A program made the position numbers and the translations under genes. Below, piece by piece: positions 23,758 to 39,207 of a DNA stretch of 64,000 nt; position 1 is the first letter of the stretch; each line of letters begins with the position of its first letter. Under the pieces are notes generated by a model. It saw only the letters and a program-made list of their open reading frames with translations, did no database searches and was not told the origin of the DNA. The DNA comes from Botryococcus braunii (Eukaryota; Chlorophyta; Trebouxiophyceae): NCBI GenBank assembly GCA_002005505.1, contig KV908400.1, positions 174,035-238,034 of the forward strand, given 5' to 3'.

Positions 23758-24178
23758 AGGGACACAATTTGCCCGCCTAAACACCATAGAAACTTCCTAA
23801 GGCGTGTTTCACTCATGTAATTACAACATGTTATAACATGACTGAATATTGTGTCTGTCATAGAAATGCCCCTCCACAGTGAGGTCCGTGTAGGAGGGAA
23901 GGAGGGAAGGAATATTGCATCCAGCTAGGACGGAAGGAAGGAAGGAAGCTGAAGGCATTCCAGGCCCGTCAAATGTTTCAGCGGCGGTGACTTGGCCATT
24001 CTCCATTATCTAGTTATCAGTATTGTTATCCGTGTTATAGCATAGTATTATTCCAACTAGGTTCTCACATACCGTGGTTTTATCCGTCTGCATCTCATCA
24101 TGCCTTCTGGGCTGGATTGATGTAATTCTTTCTTCTTTCTTAAGGAAGGAACCGTACTTCCAATATTACATCCAGGAG

Positions 24179-25154
24179 CAGCCATGGCCGGTGAAGAGGA
24201 CGGCACTACGAAAACTTGGAAAATGACTTTCTTAGTATGCTGCGCATGATCATTGGGGTCCGGCGCACGGTTAGAACAGATGTCCTTCTGTGTGAGCTTG
24301 GCATCCGGCCACTTCGACATCAATGGTTGAAGCGCATGGCAGCGTTTTGGAATTCTCGTTGTGACCTCCCAGAGGATCACATGTATGCGAATATTCTTAG
24401 GGACTCATGCTACTATGGAGTCACGACACATAGTTTAACTTGGGCAGGCTCGTTCATGCGTCCCTTGAGAAAACTTGGGTACCCCTATCCGGTGGACTGT
24501 CGTAGCCGTCATGATGTGGACATGGAGACTTTCAGGGCAATACTCACTAGTGTCCAGCGGCTCTCGGGATTGCACATATCTCCTAGATTAGCACCTAAGG
24601 ACCCCCAGTTATGCACTTGTCTTGGATGGATCGCCCGAACAAGGCCGATTCAACGTGAAATACTGTTGTCTCTTCCAGTTAGTGTTATAACCTAATTAGG
24701 CGTGTTAGGCAATTTTGTAAGTTTCGTCTTGGAGTCCATGACTTACCTATTGATGTAGGAAGACGCACCCATATCCCTCGTTCACAGCGTTTATGTGACA
24801 TGTGTGGCATAGCGGTGGGGGATGAGCATCATTTTGTGTTTCATTGCCTCGCACTTGCTCAGGTTCGGGACCTCTACCCACATTTGTTATCGTCCCTCTA
24901 TTGGTCACTACGTAAATTCATTTGGCAAGAGGATCAGAGTACGGTTGTTAATTTTATCTTTGATGCATTCAAGGCCCGCCAAGCGTTTCAGCGGCGGTGA
25001 CCTGGCCATTCTCCATTACACAGTTATCAGTATTGTTATCCGTGTTATAGCATAGTATTATTCCAACTAGGTTCTCACATACTGTTGGATTATCCGTCTG
25101 CATCTCATCATGCCCTCTGGGCTGGATTGATGTAATTCTTTCCCCTTTTTTCCT
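24179..25154 (+). pseudogene. LINE ORF2 C-terminal remnant (fragment b), unit 2
   Basis: Same remnant as 8,640-9,614, essentially identical, with one extra T in the pyrimidine tail before the 26-bp palindrome at 25,155-25,180. Confidence 0.8.
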
Positions 25155-25201
25155 TACAATGAATGACGTCATTCATTGTATTCGTCCCATGTCTAGGCAA
25201 C

Positions 25202-26545
25202 TAAGGTCGCACAGCAAATGGGAGAGTTAGATAGCTCTCAAGTGCTCTCGTCACAGATTTGGCAACCCCTCGAAGGTATTCTTGCCACATAAACGCTTGT
25301 ACAGATCGACTCCGTTATTGAAAGAGATGCAGAATTTGCTGCCGTACATGTTGTACAGCGAAGCACGTGAAGAAAAGATGATGCTCGTCACCAACGAGCT
25401 CTTCGGAGCACCTCGTGCAAACCCTCTGGTCTCGAGGGATGCCTTGTTGTCTACCTTTATCAATAGGAAGGTCATGACACCCTTATCTAAATTGCATAAA
25501 GGTCCTATCAATGTACTATCAGGAAGGTGGAGTTTGAGCGCACACTTACGGCGAGGCACATGAGGCGGACGAGCGAACTAACTTTGGTTTCTGCAGAATA
25601 AGGCTCTAAAGGATGCACAAGAGCGAGGGGAGATGTCTAGGTCATCCCATAATCATGCCGCGTTTCCAATCTAAAAGGTCCTGTACGTGCGAAGTGTCAA
25701 TCTGTAAGGCTCTATCAAACCGCACGTGGTTAGCTATGTAGTATCCTAGTTTCGTAAGTTGTTGCATAAGGGTACCCGAAAAGGTTTCTCGGCCTTCTAC
25801 TATTGCCAATGTAGTGTCATGCATGAGGACCCTGTAGTGCAATGAATCAGGTCTCATGGCCGCTATATTGTTCCAAAACATAACCATGCAAAGTATCCAA
25901 GTTGACCACAATGAAAATATGTTTAATTCACAATTAATTATTTCCTCTGGGATTCTCCGACGCACCCGCAAAATCTGAGCTAGGACCCGCTTGTGCGCAT
26001 CCAATAGAGGCGTACTACTAGGTTCCCCGAGGACAACTGTTTGCCTTGAAGGCATCTGAGGCCCGGACTTCACACCCGTAGGAGATAAGGCGTGGTAGGC
26101 AAGCTAAGTACAGTTCTGTCATGAGAATCATTGACATGTTGCACCCGAGTTTGCTCTAGTAAGGTCTTCCCATGCTATCCAGAAGCTCTGCTTTAGGCTT
26201 TAAATGTCGGCTTGAAGGCCTTTGTTGGCATGAATATGTAACCCAAGGTATTTGACTTCCTGTACCGGAGTAATTGTAACCCCTGCAAACTTGTAGAGGG
26301 GTAGGGAGTGTCTGAGGGCCTGGATATACTAAAGGGTATTGTGTCTTGGCCCCGTTTAGGCTCATGTCTATACTCTTACACTATTCTTGAGTAGCATTCA
26401 CCAATAATTGTAGGTCTTCAACAGTAGGCGCGACGAGAACAAAATCGTCGGCAAAACCCAGCACTCGGAAACGTATTTTATCATATCGTGTGCCATCACG
26501 TAACTGAAGGGCAGCCGTGGGACAATGGTGTGCAAGATACGGACG
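25202..26545 (-). pseudogene. Minus-strand LINE reverse-transcriptase remnant, unit 2
   Basis: Copy of the 9,662-11,005 remnant, nearly identical; FADD at 26,444-26,455. Confidence 0.75.
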
Positions 26546-27784
26546 GACGGACGGAATGGAAAGGAAAGAAAAGAATTACATCAATCCAGCCGCAATGGAA
26601 GACAAATGCAGTATGTTACACCTTATACACAACAGTGCCAACTTGGCAGTGCCAAGCCACCCAGGCAAGCAATACTGTTTTGCCAGGAAATCAGAAGAAT
26701 GCCTTTGAATTAGTCCATCATTTGAACTTTTAAGTCATTACAGAATATCAGTCCTTTCCTACAACATGAGCATAAATAACGGATAATTTAAATGTATACT
26801 CTCTGATTGTCAAAACAAGTGAAGTGGGTTTACGATAACATCTAGAGCATACTATATAACCCCGGTACATTTTATTGACAGTACATGTGAACGGTTCTGT
26901 CGAATCGGTTGCCCATGCGGTACTGATAGCCCATCTGATGCCAAAATCACTCCTTTTCACATGCCGCCGGACGGCTGGATATGCTTTCCTTAACAACGAA
27001 TAACATGTAAACATATTTATTAAAGGGTTTGGGGGAATGGGGCTCATGCTCCGGCAGACATAGCCGAAGAGCCTTGGCAAGTGTGCTGCCAATCGCCTTT
27101 CAGCATGTGTTATGGTTATGTGTGTCCATGGCCCCTGGCTTCAACGTACCAGCAGGTAGCTACATGCTAAAGGATCCTATATAGGATATGCGGTTCGCGG
27201 GTAGGAGGTCCTTCATCTGTCCTCTGCTTGTGCTGGAAAAGTGGGGGGGGGGGGGATCAAATCTGTGCTGAATTGGGGGAGGGTGGGGGGGGGGGGATAA
27301 AATCTGTGCTGAATTGGGGGAAGGGGGGGGGGGGGATCAAATCTGTGCTGAACAGGGGGAGGGTGGGAGGTGGATCAAATCTGTAGTGATTTGGGGGAGG
27401 GTAGGGGGGATTCAAATCTGTGCTGGATTGGGCGAGGGTTGGGGGGAATCAATTCTGTACTGAATTAAGGGAGAGTGGGGGGGGGGGGTCAAATCTGTGC
27501 TGAATTGGGGGAGGGTGGGGGTGATTAAATCTGTGCTGAATTGGGGGAGGGTAGGGGGGGGATCAAATCTGTGCTGAATTGGGGGAGCGTGAAGGGGGGG
27601 GGGTTTCAAATCTGTGCTGAATTGGGGGAGTTGGAAGCGGGGGGGATCAAATCTGTGTTGGATTGGGGCCGGGGGGGGGGGGATCAAACATGAGATGGAA
27701 AGGTGGGGGGACTCAATCATGGATGTATACATGCTACGTAGCCCTTGGGGTGACAAAAATAGTCCTTGGTAAAAGGATTCTCCG

Positions 27785-27818
<34 letters not shown>

Positions 27819-29043
27819 ATGGTCCGAATTACCAAGTATCACAGCTGACGCTGTCAGACATAAACTCACAGGTTGCATGTTCGGCAATCTTCACTCCTAA
27901 ATGCACTTTGTATGGCCGTCCCAGACATTATCACTGGAATCATGTCGCACAAAGACGCCGGAGTCAATACATGTGTGTCATGTTGTAATGTGAGAGACAA
28001 CAGATGTGTATTTGCCCACCGCCCATTGTACCTCCATCTCCACCTACCTCTCGCCCACTGCCGTGCGCCCCCCCCCCCCAACAGGTCCTCTATAAGCACC
28101 GTCCCCAAGCCCACCGCCCCAAGTACCTCCTTCTCCACCTCCCCCGCCCCCACCAAACCCTCCCCCCAGACCCCCTCCAGGCAAACCGCCTCCGCCACTT
28201 CCGCCAACCCTGGTGCGCTGCGCCCCTCCCCCTCCACGCCCTCCCTCCCTCCCCCCCCCTATCCACCAATATTTCATACCGCCTATTCCTATATTGACCC
28301 TGACTCTAATATTCTCAGGGACCATTCGACATTTTTTGCATATAGCTTTGTTATAGCACGGGGTTGGTGAGATGGAGGACCTGGCCAGGGGGCGGGGGGG
28401 CGGCAGTGGGGGAGAGGGAGATGGAGATGGAGGTACAATGGGCGGTGGGCACGGGGGCGAGGTGGAGATGCAGATACTGGGGACGATGGGCTCGGAGGAG
28501 GTGGAGACTGCTTGCTCTGGCAGCTGTCTACCATGTGCCTGTCCAAGCAACAGCACAGGAGTCAGCCAGTACGCCCCTCAGCTCAACCATGAAGTGCTAG
28601 ATCCCATGATGCCACGTAGCCAGCAGAATGTACTAGCATCTGTACATTAGTACATACTGCCTGATTGCCACATAAGTATGGATCCCGTTTTCTGGACATG
28701 GTAAGGTTTGTTCTACGACTATAAAAATCTACGTTGGGATTGCGCTCTGACATTTATTAAACCCGAGATACAATGACATGAGTACACGTAGGTTGTCATG
28801 GTTGCAGCAGGTTGGCAATGTTTACGAATTCGAAGCTGCCTGCGATTGTTTAAACTTGAAAAATATAAAGACATACAAGAAGCCCATGTCCTGCCCTGTG
28901 CGAGCCTTGTCGTAGAAGATGTGTCCACTTCACAAGCTGTAGAGACTATGTAGTGCCTAAAGCACCAAAGAGAGAGATAAAGGCAAGTGGAGAGATGTAG
29001 CTCATTACAATATGAGTTGTATCGTTAGTTGTCGCGACCCAGC

Positions 29044-29985
29044 GATCGCGTTCGTTACAATAACGAACGCGATCACGATGGCAACTGATCAGTTGCCATG
29101 GGCCACCCAATGCGATTGGATCATGTCCCGTGATGTGCAGCTGACACCACAGTAGTGGCATTGCTTAAACATTTGTCTCTATGGCTTTTAACATAGAACA
29201 AAACAGGTCTCTACGTGGAGTGCACTCAAGAAATCTGCATAGTCCGTTGTCAATGCAAATGATCAAAGTTGTGATAAGCCTGATTGAAATGCATCAATAG
29301 TCACAAGCCCTCCCATACGTAGGAGTACAGAAGTTGACGTATGCAAAGTGCTAAAGTCATATCTGTAATTGCATGGACTGTTTAAACTATAGTTTAATTA
29401 CTGGTGCTGGCAACCGAATGTTTTATAACTCAGGCCCATCAAAGGCCAAGTCCCGGCATAGGTCAAATTCTTATGGTTGGGACTGTAAATGTACAGTCCA
29501 AAACATTTGCACCTGCGCAGTGTATTTGCAAAACCCAGTGCAGCTATAGCCTGGGACTCGTTACGGTAGGAGTTATACTGGTACCAGTATAACTGAACTT
29601 TCGTTGCGGTGTGTAACACAACGAATAACACAACGATCAAGGCAATACTAATCTACCTGTTGACAAACAGCATATGTAGTACGACGGTACCAATGTACAT
29701 CTACAGCAGAGTCCATATGGTGGATTTGGACCCCACTTGGTGCACCAACTTGCAATTGCAACTGGTGTTTATTAACCTGGTATCAGGTTACTATCGATGG
29801 TTGACAGATTCACACTCTACTGCGTCTGCACTACTGCATGCATGTGCGGACGCCGAGCTGCAAACCATGTCGTTGACAAAAACCTGATGATGGACCAATA
29901 TAATGTTGACACTCTTCATGCACATCCACTTCTGGCGGCCCCTTTGGGCCCAATGCGATGAGGCTTGCAGGTTTTGAATACCTGC
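29044..29985. repeat. Palindrome-dense segment, unit 2
   Basis: Copy of 13,507-14,448 with the same inverted repeats. Confidence 0.75.
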
Positions 29986-30166
29986 TATTTGACAGATGAA
30001 AACCATCAGATTGGTATGTACTGTACATTAAAGGATACGCCCCTTTGGTGCCCCGTACGTTTCTTCCTGATGCAGAGGGGTTTCTTATCTCGGCTGTGGT
30101 TTGCATGCAGAAATCGGGAAAGTTGCATAACTCGCACACCCACGGGACGCCATAAATCGGGGGTAG

Positions 30167-30487
30167 CTACAGTAAGAACAGGTGCATGAACCTAGGAGCC
30201 GTGGGAACCCTAGCTACAGTAAGAACAGGTGCATGAACCTAGGAGCCGTGGGAACCCTAGCTACAGTAAGAACAGGTGCATGAACCTAGGAGCCGTGGGA
30301 ACCCTAGCTACAGTAAGAACAGGTGCATGAACCTAGGAGCCGTGGGAACCCTAGCTACAGTAAGAACAGGTGCATGAACCTAGGAGCCGTGGGAACCCTA
30401 GCTACAGTAAGAACAGGTGCATGAACCTAGGAGCCGTGGGAACCCTAGCTACAGTAAGAACAGGTGCATGAAGCTAGGACCCATTGA
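30167..30487. repeat. 47-bp tandem array, 7 copies, unit 2
   Basis: Identical to the unit 1 array, including copy number and the homogeneous GAGCCGTGGG variant. Confidence 0.95.
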
Positions 30488-30955
30488 CTCATCAAAAGTT
30501 TATCTCGACTGATATTGGGGCAAACTCTGGACAAAGCAGCTGCATAAAACCATCAAAGTAGGCATGAAGCCCAGCCTTCTGGGCCCACAGCTTACAAATC
30601 AAGCCCAAAGATATAACAACTCATTCCAAGCCAACAACGAGCCGCAAGCTCGCAATTGCACAACCGACCTTGAGCAGTGAGCCCACCACAAGCCCAACTA
30701 GTCATCACGCCCAGGCCAAAATGCCGATGCAGAACATATTATCTGCACTGAATCCCCACACAAGCCTGCACAGTCAAGCCTCTGCAGGCATGCGCAACTG
30801 CCCGCCCAGGAAGAAGACCGTCTCCGTCTGTAGTCCACTCACGTGCACCCATGTGGCCCACCCATGTGGGAGGCTCCACAACCCAAGTCTCTTTGAATAA
30901 AGAGCGCTACAAAGTCTGTTGTGTAGAGGATCCCTTCTGGGAAACCAAGAGGCCC

Positions 30956-31734
30956 TCATGTGCAGGAGCCAGTGGAGATGTAGGTGCACAGGGAGCTCCA
31001 GGACCGGATCTGGCCGCATGGCACGTTCAAGCAGGGTCTAGTGGCATTGCCACCGTCAGGGCGTTGGTTAATTGAACCGCAGCGCGCATACGTGGCCAGT
31101 GCCGACACATTGGTGAGCGTAGATCCGCTGCCAGTGAAGGAAACAAAGCATTCCCCCGGCGTACCGATGCCGTCCGCCAACCGCCCGAGCCCGGCAAGGC
31201 TTTGGAGACCACCGAGTTCATTTCCAGTGATACCGTATCCTGCGCACACGAGGCTTTGAAGGAACTCCAAGTTTGGGAGTTGCGCACCATACCAATAATA
31301 AAACCTCAGTCCATAGGTCATCAGTAGCTTGGCCAGGCCAGTGCCTGGCAGCACAGGGCCGCCGCCTCTGAAATCCATATGTGTCACAACCTCCAGCTTG
31401 GGAAAAATATCGATTGCCCATGGAGCAGACGCATCGTAGTAGAGTGCCAGGCCTCGCAGGATAGTCTGAACATTCTGGAGGCCCATGGCTTCTAGATGTC
31501 CGGCTACGTATGGAGCATTTTGCTCAGCACTGTACGTCATGATGACCGATAACGTCATGTTCACAGACCCGCATTCTGGGTAAGGGAAGATATTGTGGCA
31601 ACTGCAATCTCCATCGGGGCAACTGCCGGAAGAGCAGGAGGGGGCGTTCCATTCGCAGAGTTCCATGCGACACGATCCAACTCCATCATAACCAATCCAA
31701 ATGAGCATGTGTGCCCAGACGGGCGACCAACACA
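30956..31734 (-). CDS. Cys/Leu-rich secreted-type protein, terminal exon, unit 3
   Basis: Copy of the 15,419-16,197 exon with an identical predicted protein, as expected for a very recent duplication. Same acceptor just upstream of 31,734, same TGA at 30,956, same alternative in-frame ATG at 31,774. The exon lies next to the 47-bp tandem array on its 3' side (30,167-30,487) and the lectin gene upstream (33,253-35,066). Function is not known. Confidence 0.58.
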
Positions 31735-32969
31735 CTGCAAGAAGACCCCACAATGCACCCGTCAATTCGATCATCTCGAGGAACCTTGCATGCCGTGTTG
31801 AATTGGCCCTGGCTCTTACATTTATCTGCAAAGATCCACGAGGCCATTTGCACAGTGTGGGAATGGTCCCGCCGTCCCATCTCTGTTGCAACGCCTTCTG
31901 TTTGGTTCCTGGTGACAGGGTAACGTCCGGGTATTGTAGGAAGGTCCCTTGTAGTCAGTGGCCAGCAAAGATGCGCGTCGGTCCGTTGTAAGCCAGGTAC
32001 CCTGCTGATGGTGCTTGTGCACGAGAGGCAAACTCCATGAATTGCAAGGCAGAGAGGTACCCAAGTGCGAGAGCACCAAGGCAGCACAACATACTTGAGC
32101 TTGCAAGTGTGACAGATCAAGACCACACGCGCATGACAGGTCAGCACGGGATCCTCCTGACAGATCAGCAGAAGAGCCTCGTGACAGGTGAGCACGAGAC
32201 CCTCGTGGCAGCACAAGACTCGCGTGGCAGCTAAGCCAAAGACCTTTGTGAATATACAATGTCAAACAAGAAACCTCGTGACAGGTGAGCACAATTCTCA
32301 AAGGGCCCTCAACAGCAGGAACAGCAACTGCACTTACAAGGGGACGCTGGGGCTGGCAGCGGAGTGTTGGGGCACTCATCCACCATTATTGTCGGCGGGG
32401 GCGGCGGGGGCCTCGGCACCTACCCATACCCCCCAGCTATTGCAGTGAGACACCAAGATGCTGCGTTGCAGGAGGGGGGGGGGGCTGGGAGGTTAAAGTT
32501 TGAGTTGGAGGCCCGACATCAAGGTTTTGCCAACTTGTTGCAAGAATGCGGAGGGAGCTGCTGACTGCCGAGCCGGGGTTGATTTTGCAAGATTGCATTC
32601 TCATCAGCGAGCAATGAGTACCCCAAGCAGGAGCTCCGTAACTGTCTTAGGGAGGATGTGCCATGCTCCGACAGCAGCCTGGTGCCAAAAAAACTCCGGA
32701 AACAGAGAAAACAATACATTTATGCAGTAACTTTGAAGAGTGACGACCCGAAAGTGGAGAATGAGGAGCGGGAATAGGGAAAAAACCACTACCAAGCTTT
32801 AAAAACTTTGGCTGAGCAGAAGTAGCATCAAGTCCTGCCGAAGTCACAATTACTGATCTGCTGAGATGTGTGGCAGCGATCATGCAAGGGACGTGGAGTG
32901 GAACATGGAGCATTGTGCCCTGTGGGAGGAGATGAGCGAGATGAGGGTAGGGCGCGGTGGGGGAGAGAC

Positions 32970-33240
<271 letters not shown>

Positions 33241-33249
33241 AGGAGAGGG

Positions 33250-34491
33250 ACGGGAGAGGGGGTGGGGTGGGGGCACCGGGGGGGCAGGCGGGGCGGAGGC
33301 GGAGGCGGAGGTGGCCTGCGCGGAGGGGAATTGGGGGGAGGGGACCGTGGAGGCGAGGGGCTTGGTGGAGGCCGCGGGGGAGGTGGAGGCCGCGGGCTTG
33401 GAGGGGCGGGCGCGGGGGAGGTGGAGGCCGCGGGCTTGGAGGGGGCGGGCGCGAGGGAGATGGAGGCCGCGGGATTGGAGGCTGTGGGCGCGGGGGAGGT
33501 GGAGAGGGATATGCTGGGGTTGGTGGGCGTGGGGGAGGTGGGCGTGGCGGTGATGGGGGTGGCGGTGGCGGTGATGGGGGTGGCGGTGGGCTCGGAATGT
33601 CGGTCCAGAAGCCAATGGCAGTGAGGGCCACCAAATCCTGCGAGGAGAGTCCTGCAAACGAGAAGATTCTTCCTGTGAAGGAGAACTGGCTCCCTCCAGG
33701 GGTACTGGCCCCGTAGGGACCCAGGGTGCGGCCAAAGCTGGTCACGAAGGTCAGCTGTTGGAGAACCTGGTCAAAGAAGCCGGAGGCTCCCACCAGCTCC
33801 TCCCCCGCCTGCAGTCGCACCTCCACAGAAGGGGCCCGCCCCAATGGAAAGCCCCGCACTGCTCCCTCCCTCGATGAGTACAGCGCCTGCCAGCACAGCT
33901 ATAGCATTTCAAAAAAGAGATCCCCCAGTGTCTACTCGTCATCTAGACCTGTTCTGCACGATGAACTGTGGTGTATTTGTGGAAGACATTCATTTGTTCA
34001 CTTTTCCAAAGAGGGGGGAGGGGTGGGTTTGCTACCAAACGTAGTAGATACATGCCGCAGCACACAAATGTTAGCCAAGGCGTGAACAGACCTGTTGACT
34101 ACAAGAGACATGACCCCCACACTGACCAGTTCCTACAACGTAATGCCCACACAGGCTCCCACAATTATGGCACATAAGGTCCAGCTTTGGACACTGGTGT
34201 TTAAACTGACTTAAAGGAGCCATGTGTATGATGGGGTGCCAATCATAATCACTGTGCACATGGAGCAAATTACAACAAAAGGCTGACAAGATTTACTGAG
34301 GGTTCAAAGAGCAATGGGTTAGAGGAAAATGTGATGTGCAGGAACTTTAAACATTTGTGGGCCAGTACACCAAGAATGTGTGGGGCAGTACACCAACCCA
34401 TTCAGCACAAGCAACAAATCGGTCTTAAACTCTGGCACGCGTGAGACGGCCCGGACAGATAGATTTAAAGCACTATGGGAAAGGTGAAAGA

Positions 34492-34540
<49 letters not shown>

Positions 34541-35066
34541 CATTTGTCTCCCTGCTTTAGTAGTATCTTTGGGCAAGGAAAAGAAACAACGACCAACCCC
34601 CTTCCTTTTCAGAAGGGAAGAGGAAGGATCTTCCCTTTGCCATCATGTTCGTCCCAGTCTCTTGAGAATGAAGTTGAAGCAGGAAAAGAAAGGCGAAAGA
34701 ACGGAAGAGATGGGGAAGGGTCTTGCTCTTCAACACCCTTTTGATCTCAATCTTCCCAAGGAGGAGGGCTATACAGATCTGGGTGTATACATGCGAGGAC
34801 AATGAAGGAGGGGAGAGTCCACCATTTCTGCTACATGTTAGCAGAAGTATTAGTGAAACTGATGAAGTAATACATGGCTGGAGAGCAGAGGCTGGAGAAA
34901 GGATCTTGTGGTCATGGTGGGTGTTTCTTGAGGAAAGTGGGTGGCTACGCACCTGAAAGCCCATAATGACGGGGGTGGACGAAATAGAGGAAGTGCTGTC
35001 CATGCATCCCCCAACCCACAATCGCACTCCCGATATGGCTGGCCAAAGCACACCAACCCCATGCTC
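33250..35066 (-). CDS. Jacalin-like lectin with Ser-Pro-rich tail, unit 3
   Basis: Upstream exon about 35,066-34,953 and lectin exon from 33,896 downward, identical to unit 2 over the lectin part. Small indels in the G-rich repeat keep the minus frame in Pro-rich coding for longer ([18 protein letters not shown] onward) than in unit 2, so the tail length differs even between otherwise near-identical copies. As in the other units, the first exon and true C-terminus are not identified. Confidence 0.63.
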
Positions 35067-38000
35067 TTAGCATATCATTGCTGACAAATCAAGAACCAGC
35101 TGTCAACTTTGAAAATGGTGCAGTGTCCTGCCAACCAAGTTTCCGACTGATGTGGCTCAGAGTCTCCATTGCCTGTTAGCGGCGCACAGCATGAATGGTT
35201 ACTGCTTCAAGCCTTGGCGCATAGCAATATTGCTTACTGCTTCAAGAATTGGCGCATAGCAATATTGGTTACTGCTTCATCTTTTCTTCCACTGCCTTCA
35301 GGTTGGTATGGGTTTGAATAGTTCATCCTCCCTCCACACTTCCGTCACTATGATGTATGTACACGTAGTGGCAGGACGAGTTCCTCTCATATACGGCTCC
35401 ATCGTCATGAACAAGGTTTGATACATCCTGTAGTGCCAGTGCCACACTACATGAAGTGTTCCTTATAAATCACTGATCAATCAGGTGGAGAGGGTCCCTA
35501 TCCATGACTGTGACATTTCTTGGCAATCAGCACAGGCGCTGGCAGGCTGGGGTTTTCATAATCCTTTCAGAGTAAGTTGTGCAGCGTAAGTTGGGGCAAT
35601 GAAGATGAAAGGATTCCTGGAGATCCGGGAGTCCTAAGAGAAAGGTGTTGTGCCCAGCCCTGGTTCGAGGCAGAAGACGACCGTTTGGACAATGAGCTGG
35701 AAAGCACTAATCGCATTAATATTTGGACAGGCAGGGAAGGCATCAATGTTAGGACAGGCTGGAAGGTACTAGGAAGAGGTTTGAAACAGCAAATCGGATT
35801 CCAGGTTGGAGAGACGGTTGCTGCGGAACACTTGATGGTTCAAAAAGGAAGAGAAGAGAATTTGTACAGCAGCTTGATGGTACCGGCTTGAAGACAGGGT
35901 TCTGGTGCAGTTCGATGGTCCCAAGAGAAGAGAGGTTATCCAGCAGTTCGATGGTTCCATTCAGGAGAGAGGGTTTGCAGCGGTTCGATGCTTCCAAGTA
36001 GAAGAAAGGGCTTGCAGCCGTGTAATGGAGCCCAGCAGTGCCTGCCAAAAAAAAGCCTGAAGCATCCCCCCTCCACCTCCCCCCCCCCCCCAAAAAAAAA
36101 GAAGAAAAACAAAAGGGGGTCAAGGTGCCCTAATGAGGGCCCTGGCATCCCAGCTTGGACCCTCATCCATGCACCTCAAACTACAAGGGAGGTTTTGAAG
36201 CAGTGAACTGGTTCGAGCTAGAAGCCAAGCTTCTCAATTTCCGAAATCGCGACGTCATCCACGGCAATGACAGACCAGGAGCCGCACCAGTTCTCCCAGC
36301 ATCCCGGGAAATGACAGAGTACGGGCCTCACCATCCAAGTAAATCCACCATTGATATCCCAGGAAACGACAGAGGAGGGGCCTCACCCATTCAAAGCATG
36401 AGACCGCCACTGACATCCCAGGTAATCACTTTCAGGGCCCCACCAAAACCAAGTCGTGCTATCATCCCAGCCAATCATGACTAGGGCCCCACCATCCAAA
36501 GGAAAACCACCATTGTTATTCCAGGCAACGACAGACCAGGGGCCTCACCACCTCAAGTCGTGCCATCATTTTATATTCCAGGCAATGACAGAATAGGAGC
36601 GCAAGGAGCGCCACTGTCCCAGGCAATGACAGAAGAGGGCCCCACCATCCCAAGTCGCGCCATCATCCCAGGCAATCACAGTTCCCCCGAGGCGGCCGTA
36701 CAGGGGAGACAGTGAACTGCTTTCATTTGCAGGCGGAAGCGGCTTCCGGGGCAGCTGCATCCGCGATGGGCCTGCCGCATTCCAGCTCCCCTCTGAAACC
36801 CTCTGAGAACAGACCAAGGCAGTGCCAGGGTTGTGGGTTATACTCTACTGCAGAGTTTCAGGCTCAGATTTGAGCTCCTATACAGCATCATCTAATACGC
36901 AAGGCAAGGGAGCCCAGCCACTGACATCCTCCTAAATATGCCTGTTGTTTTCACCTGCAGAATTTGACAGGCCGCCGTATTCACTTTTGCCCGGGGCGCT
37001 AGGGTCAGTTTTGAGGATGCCGCTGGTTGTCAAATCCTGTACCGCAGCGGGATCTGCTTGCATCAGCTGCCGCCCCTCATGTTCCTATCCAAGCCGCACC
37101 ATAGCTTGAACACATGAGTCCACAAATTCAGTCAAGATGTGCATGAGATTCGAAGGTTGCTTAGTACCCAGACGAGTGTGCGTATACGAGCAACATACCA
37201 GTATGCAGTAAAATACTGTACATGCCACATGAGGGATAATGTACCAGCCCATTCCTGGAAAGGTCAGATGCAGTTGTTTGGGATGTAAACATTGAAAAGC
37301 CACCACCATTTGATGTTTGAAGCAGATTTAAGTGTATGTTGCATGCGTGTAACATTGGGTCCCTGTCCGGTAAGGAAACCAAATTTTAGACATGAGTTTT
37401 GGACAAACTTGGGTTAACTGCTATGGAGTTGCATGGGTTCATGAGCCACCAGTCCTCACACATCTGAGAACTAGCAAACCATAGTGGTGTTTCATAGAAT
37501 CTGAAGAAAGGTTAGTCATGTGAGAGCTGCAGAGCTTCAGATACCCCTTGTTGCAAGTCCAATTTGATCATGATCTATTGGGTTGTAGCTGGCCAACTTG
37601 AACTCGGTTTGGGCCTACCACTAGTCCAAAAATACTAGTGCATGGGCTTTATCTGTCCGTGTGACATTATCAACGGGCACCCTGATGCTTCTACTGTTAC
37701 CAGCTTGGTAGTCGGATCTTTTCAAGACATCCGACTACTATCTGTTTTCTCATCCAGCAAATTTGTTTTCTCATCCTCAAAATGGTTTCCTCCAAAGTTG
37801 GAGTTCTGGTTAACACATGTTACTACTCCATGTGTCACTGCCAATACCTAGAGTTTTTAACAAGGGCCAGTGGCATGCGTACAATTCCATTGCAAAATTG
37901 AATGCAGCAGGCTGGCCATTAATGAAACTGGGATTGTTCCAGGATATAGCAATCCTGGCACCCGCTGTACAATCTATGTCATGACCTAATCACGACAGTT

Positions 38001-39207
38001 GGCTCCCAACCATGGGCTGCAGCACAAGGTTCATTCCAGGGTACCATTTCTAAGAGACCAATGGTCAAGTATAGTTCGTACTTAGCAACTAGTTCAAATG
38101 ACACATATTTGTCATCGTAAGGGGCATGTACGTGAAGTGTATAGCATTAACAATGTATGCACAGTTCTTAAAACGAAAATCGGTGACGTCAATTAAAAAT
38201 GGCAGCCAAAGCTTCTTCCGGTGAATACAAGATTTTAACAGCGAAAAGCTTGACGCGCTGACCTTCAAGAACGACCTAGAGGCTAGGGTAGAGGCTCCTC
38301 ACCAAGAAAGGACTTGCTGAGGAAGGACTCGGGCCCATGGTCATTCCAGTGGGAAGCGTGAAAGCAAGGAAAACTGCCAAGCTAGATACCAAACTTAAAC
38401 GTGCCCGCTTTGGACTCGTGAGGTGTGTCATTTTCCCGCCTCGGCGATAACTGCAACACTTCCGCCCACAGCAAATAAGTATTTGGCGCATTCTACTAAT
38501 CTACTCGTAACATTGATCATCTGGACTGATGTCCAGTTCTCATTTTTATCGGGGACAAGCAAACGGTTTGATATACTCTCAAACGGGTTGCCCGGGCACT
38601 ACGACTCGAACTGAACTTGGGCTCGAGTGTGAAGGGTCAAACGGGAGTGATTCAGAATTAATATGCAGTAAACACGCGCGATATCCCGTGGAAATTTGTG
38701 ATGGGAGACATTGAGGTGGATGTCTTTCCGTCTAAAATCCAACCAGCGTAAGATCCAACCATTCCGTTATCAGAACTGCGTTTGTTCTAGTACAGTATTG
38801 CAAACAATGTTAATCAAGGAGATTACTTCAAATCGGGGTGCACCTCGGGTTGTTACGCACAACCCTTCCCAGATCTGGATCTATGTGTAGCCACATAAGC
38901 ATTTGTGTGTCCACATCATTCACAAGCCAAAGGAACACAGCAGCAAGATGTCGTCATAAGTGCTATATTCAAGTGAAGTTTTTCTGCCCCAGTACAGTAG
39001 CCGCGGCGATGGATTAATGCAGAGCAGTCTGGCCTTCCCCGCCAATTTTGAATATCGATCACATGGCTGGGTCACCGCACGTGGCTGCTTTCAGATGCTA
39101 TCGAAGCTGTCGCACCGTGCACTCAAATGCCCGGCCATGTTTGGCCGTTAGGGGACTCAAGAGCAATGGAGGCCCCTGAGGTCTTCCGCACAAAACTACC
39201 TCAGCTG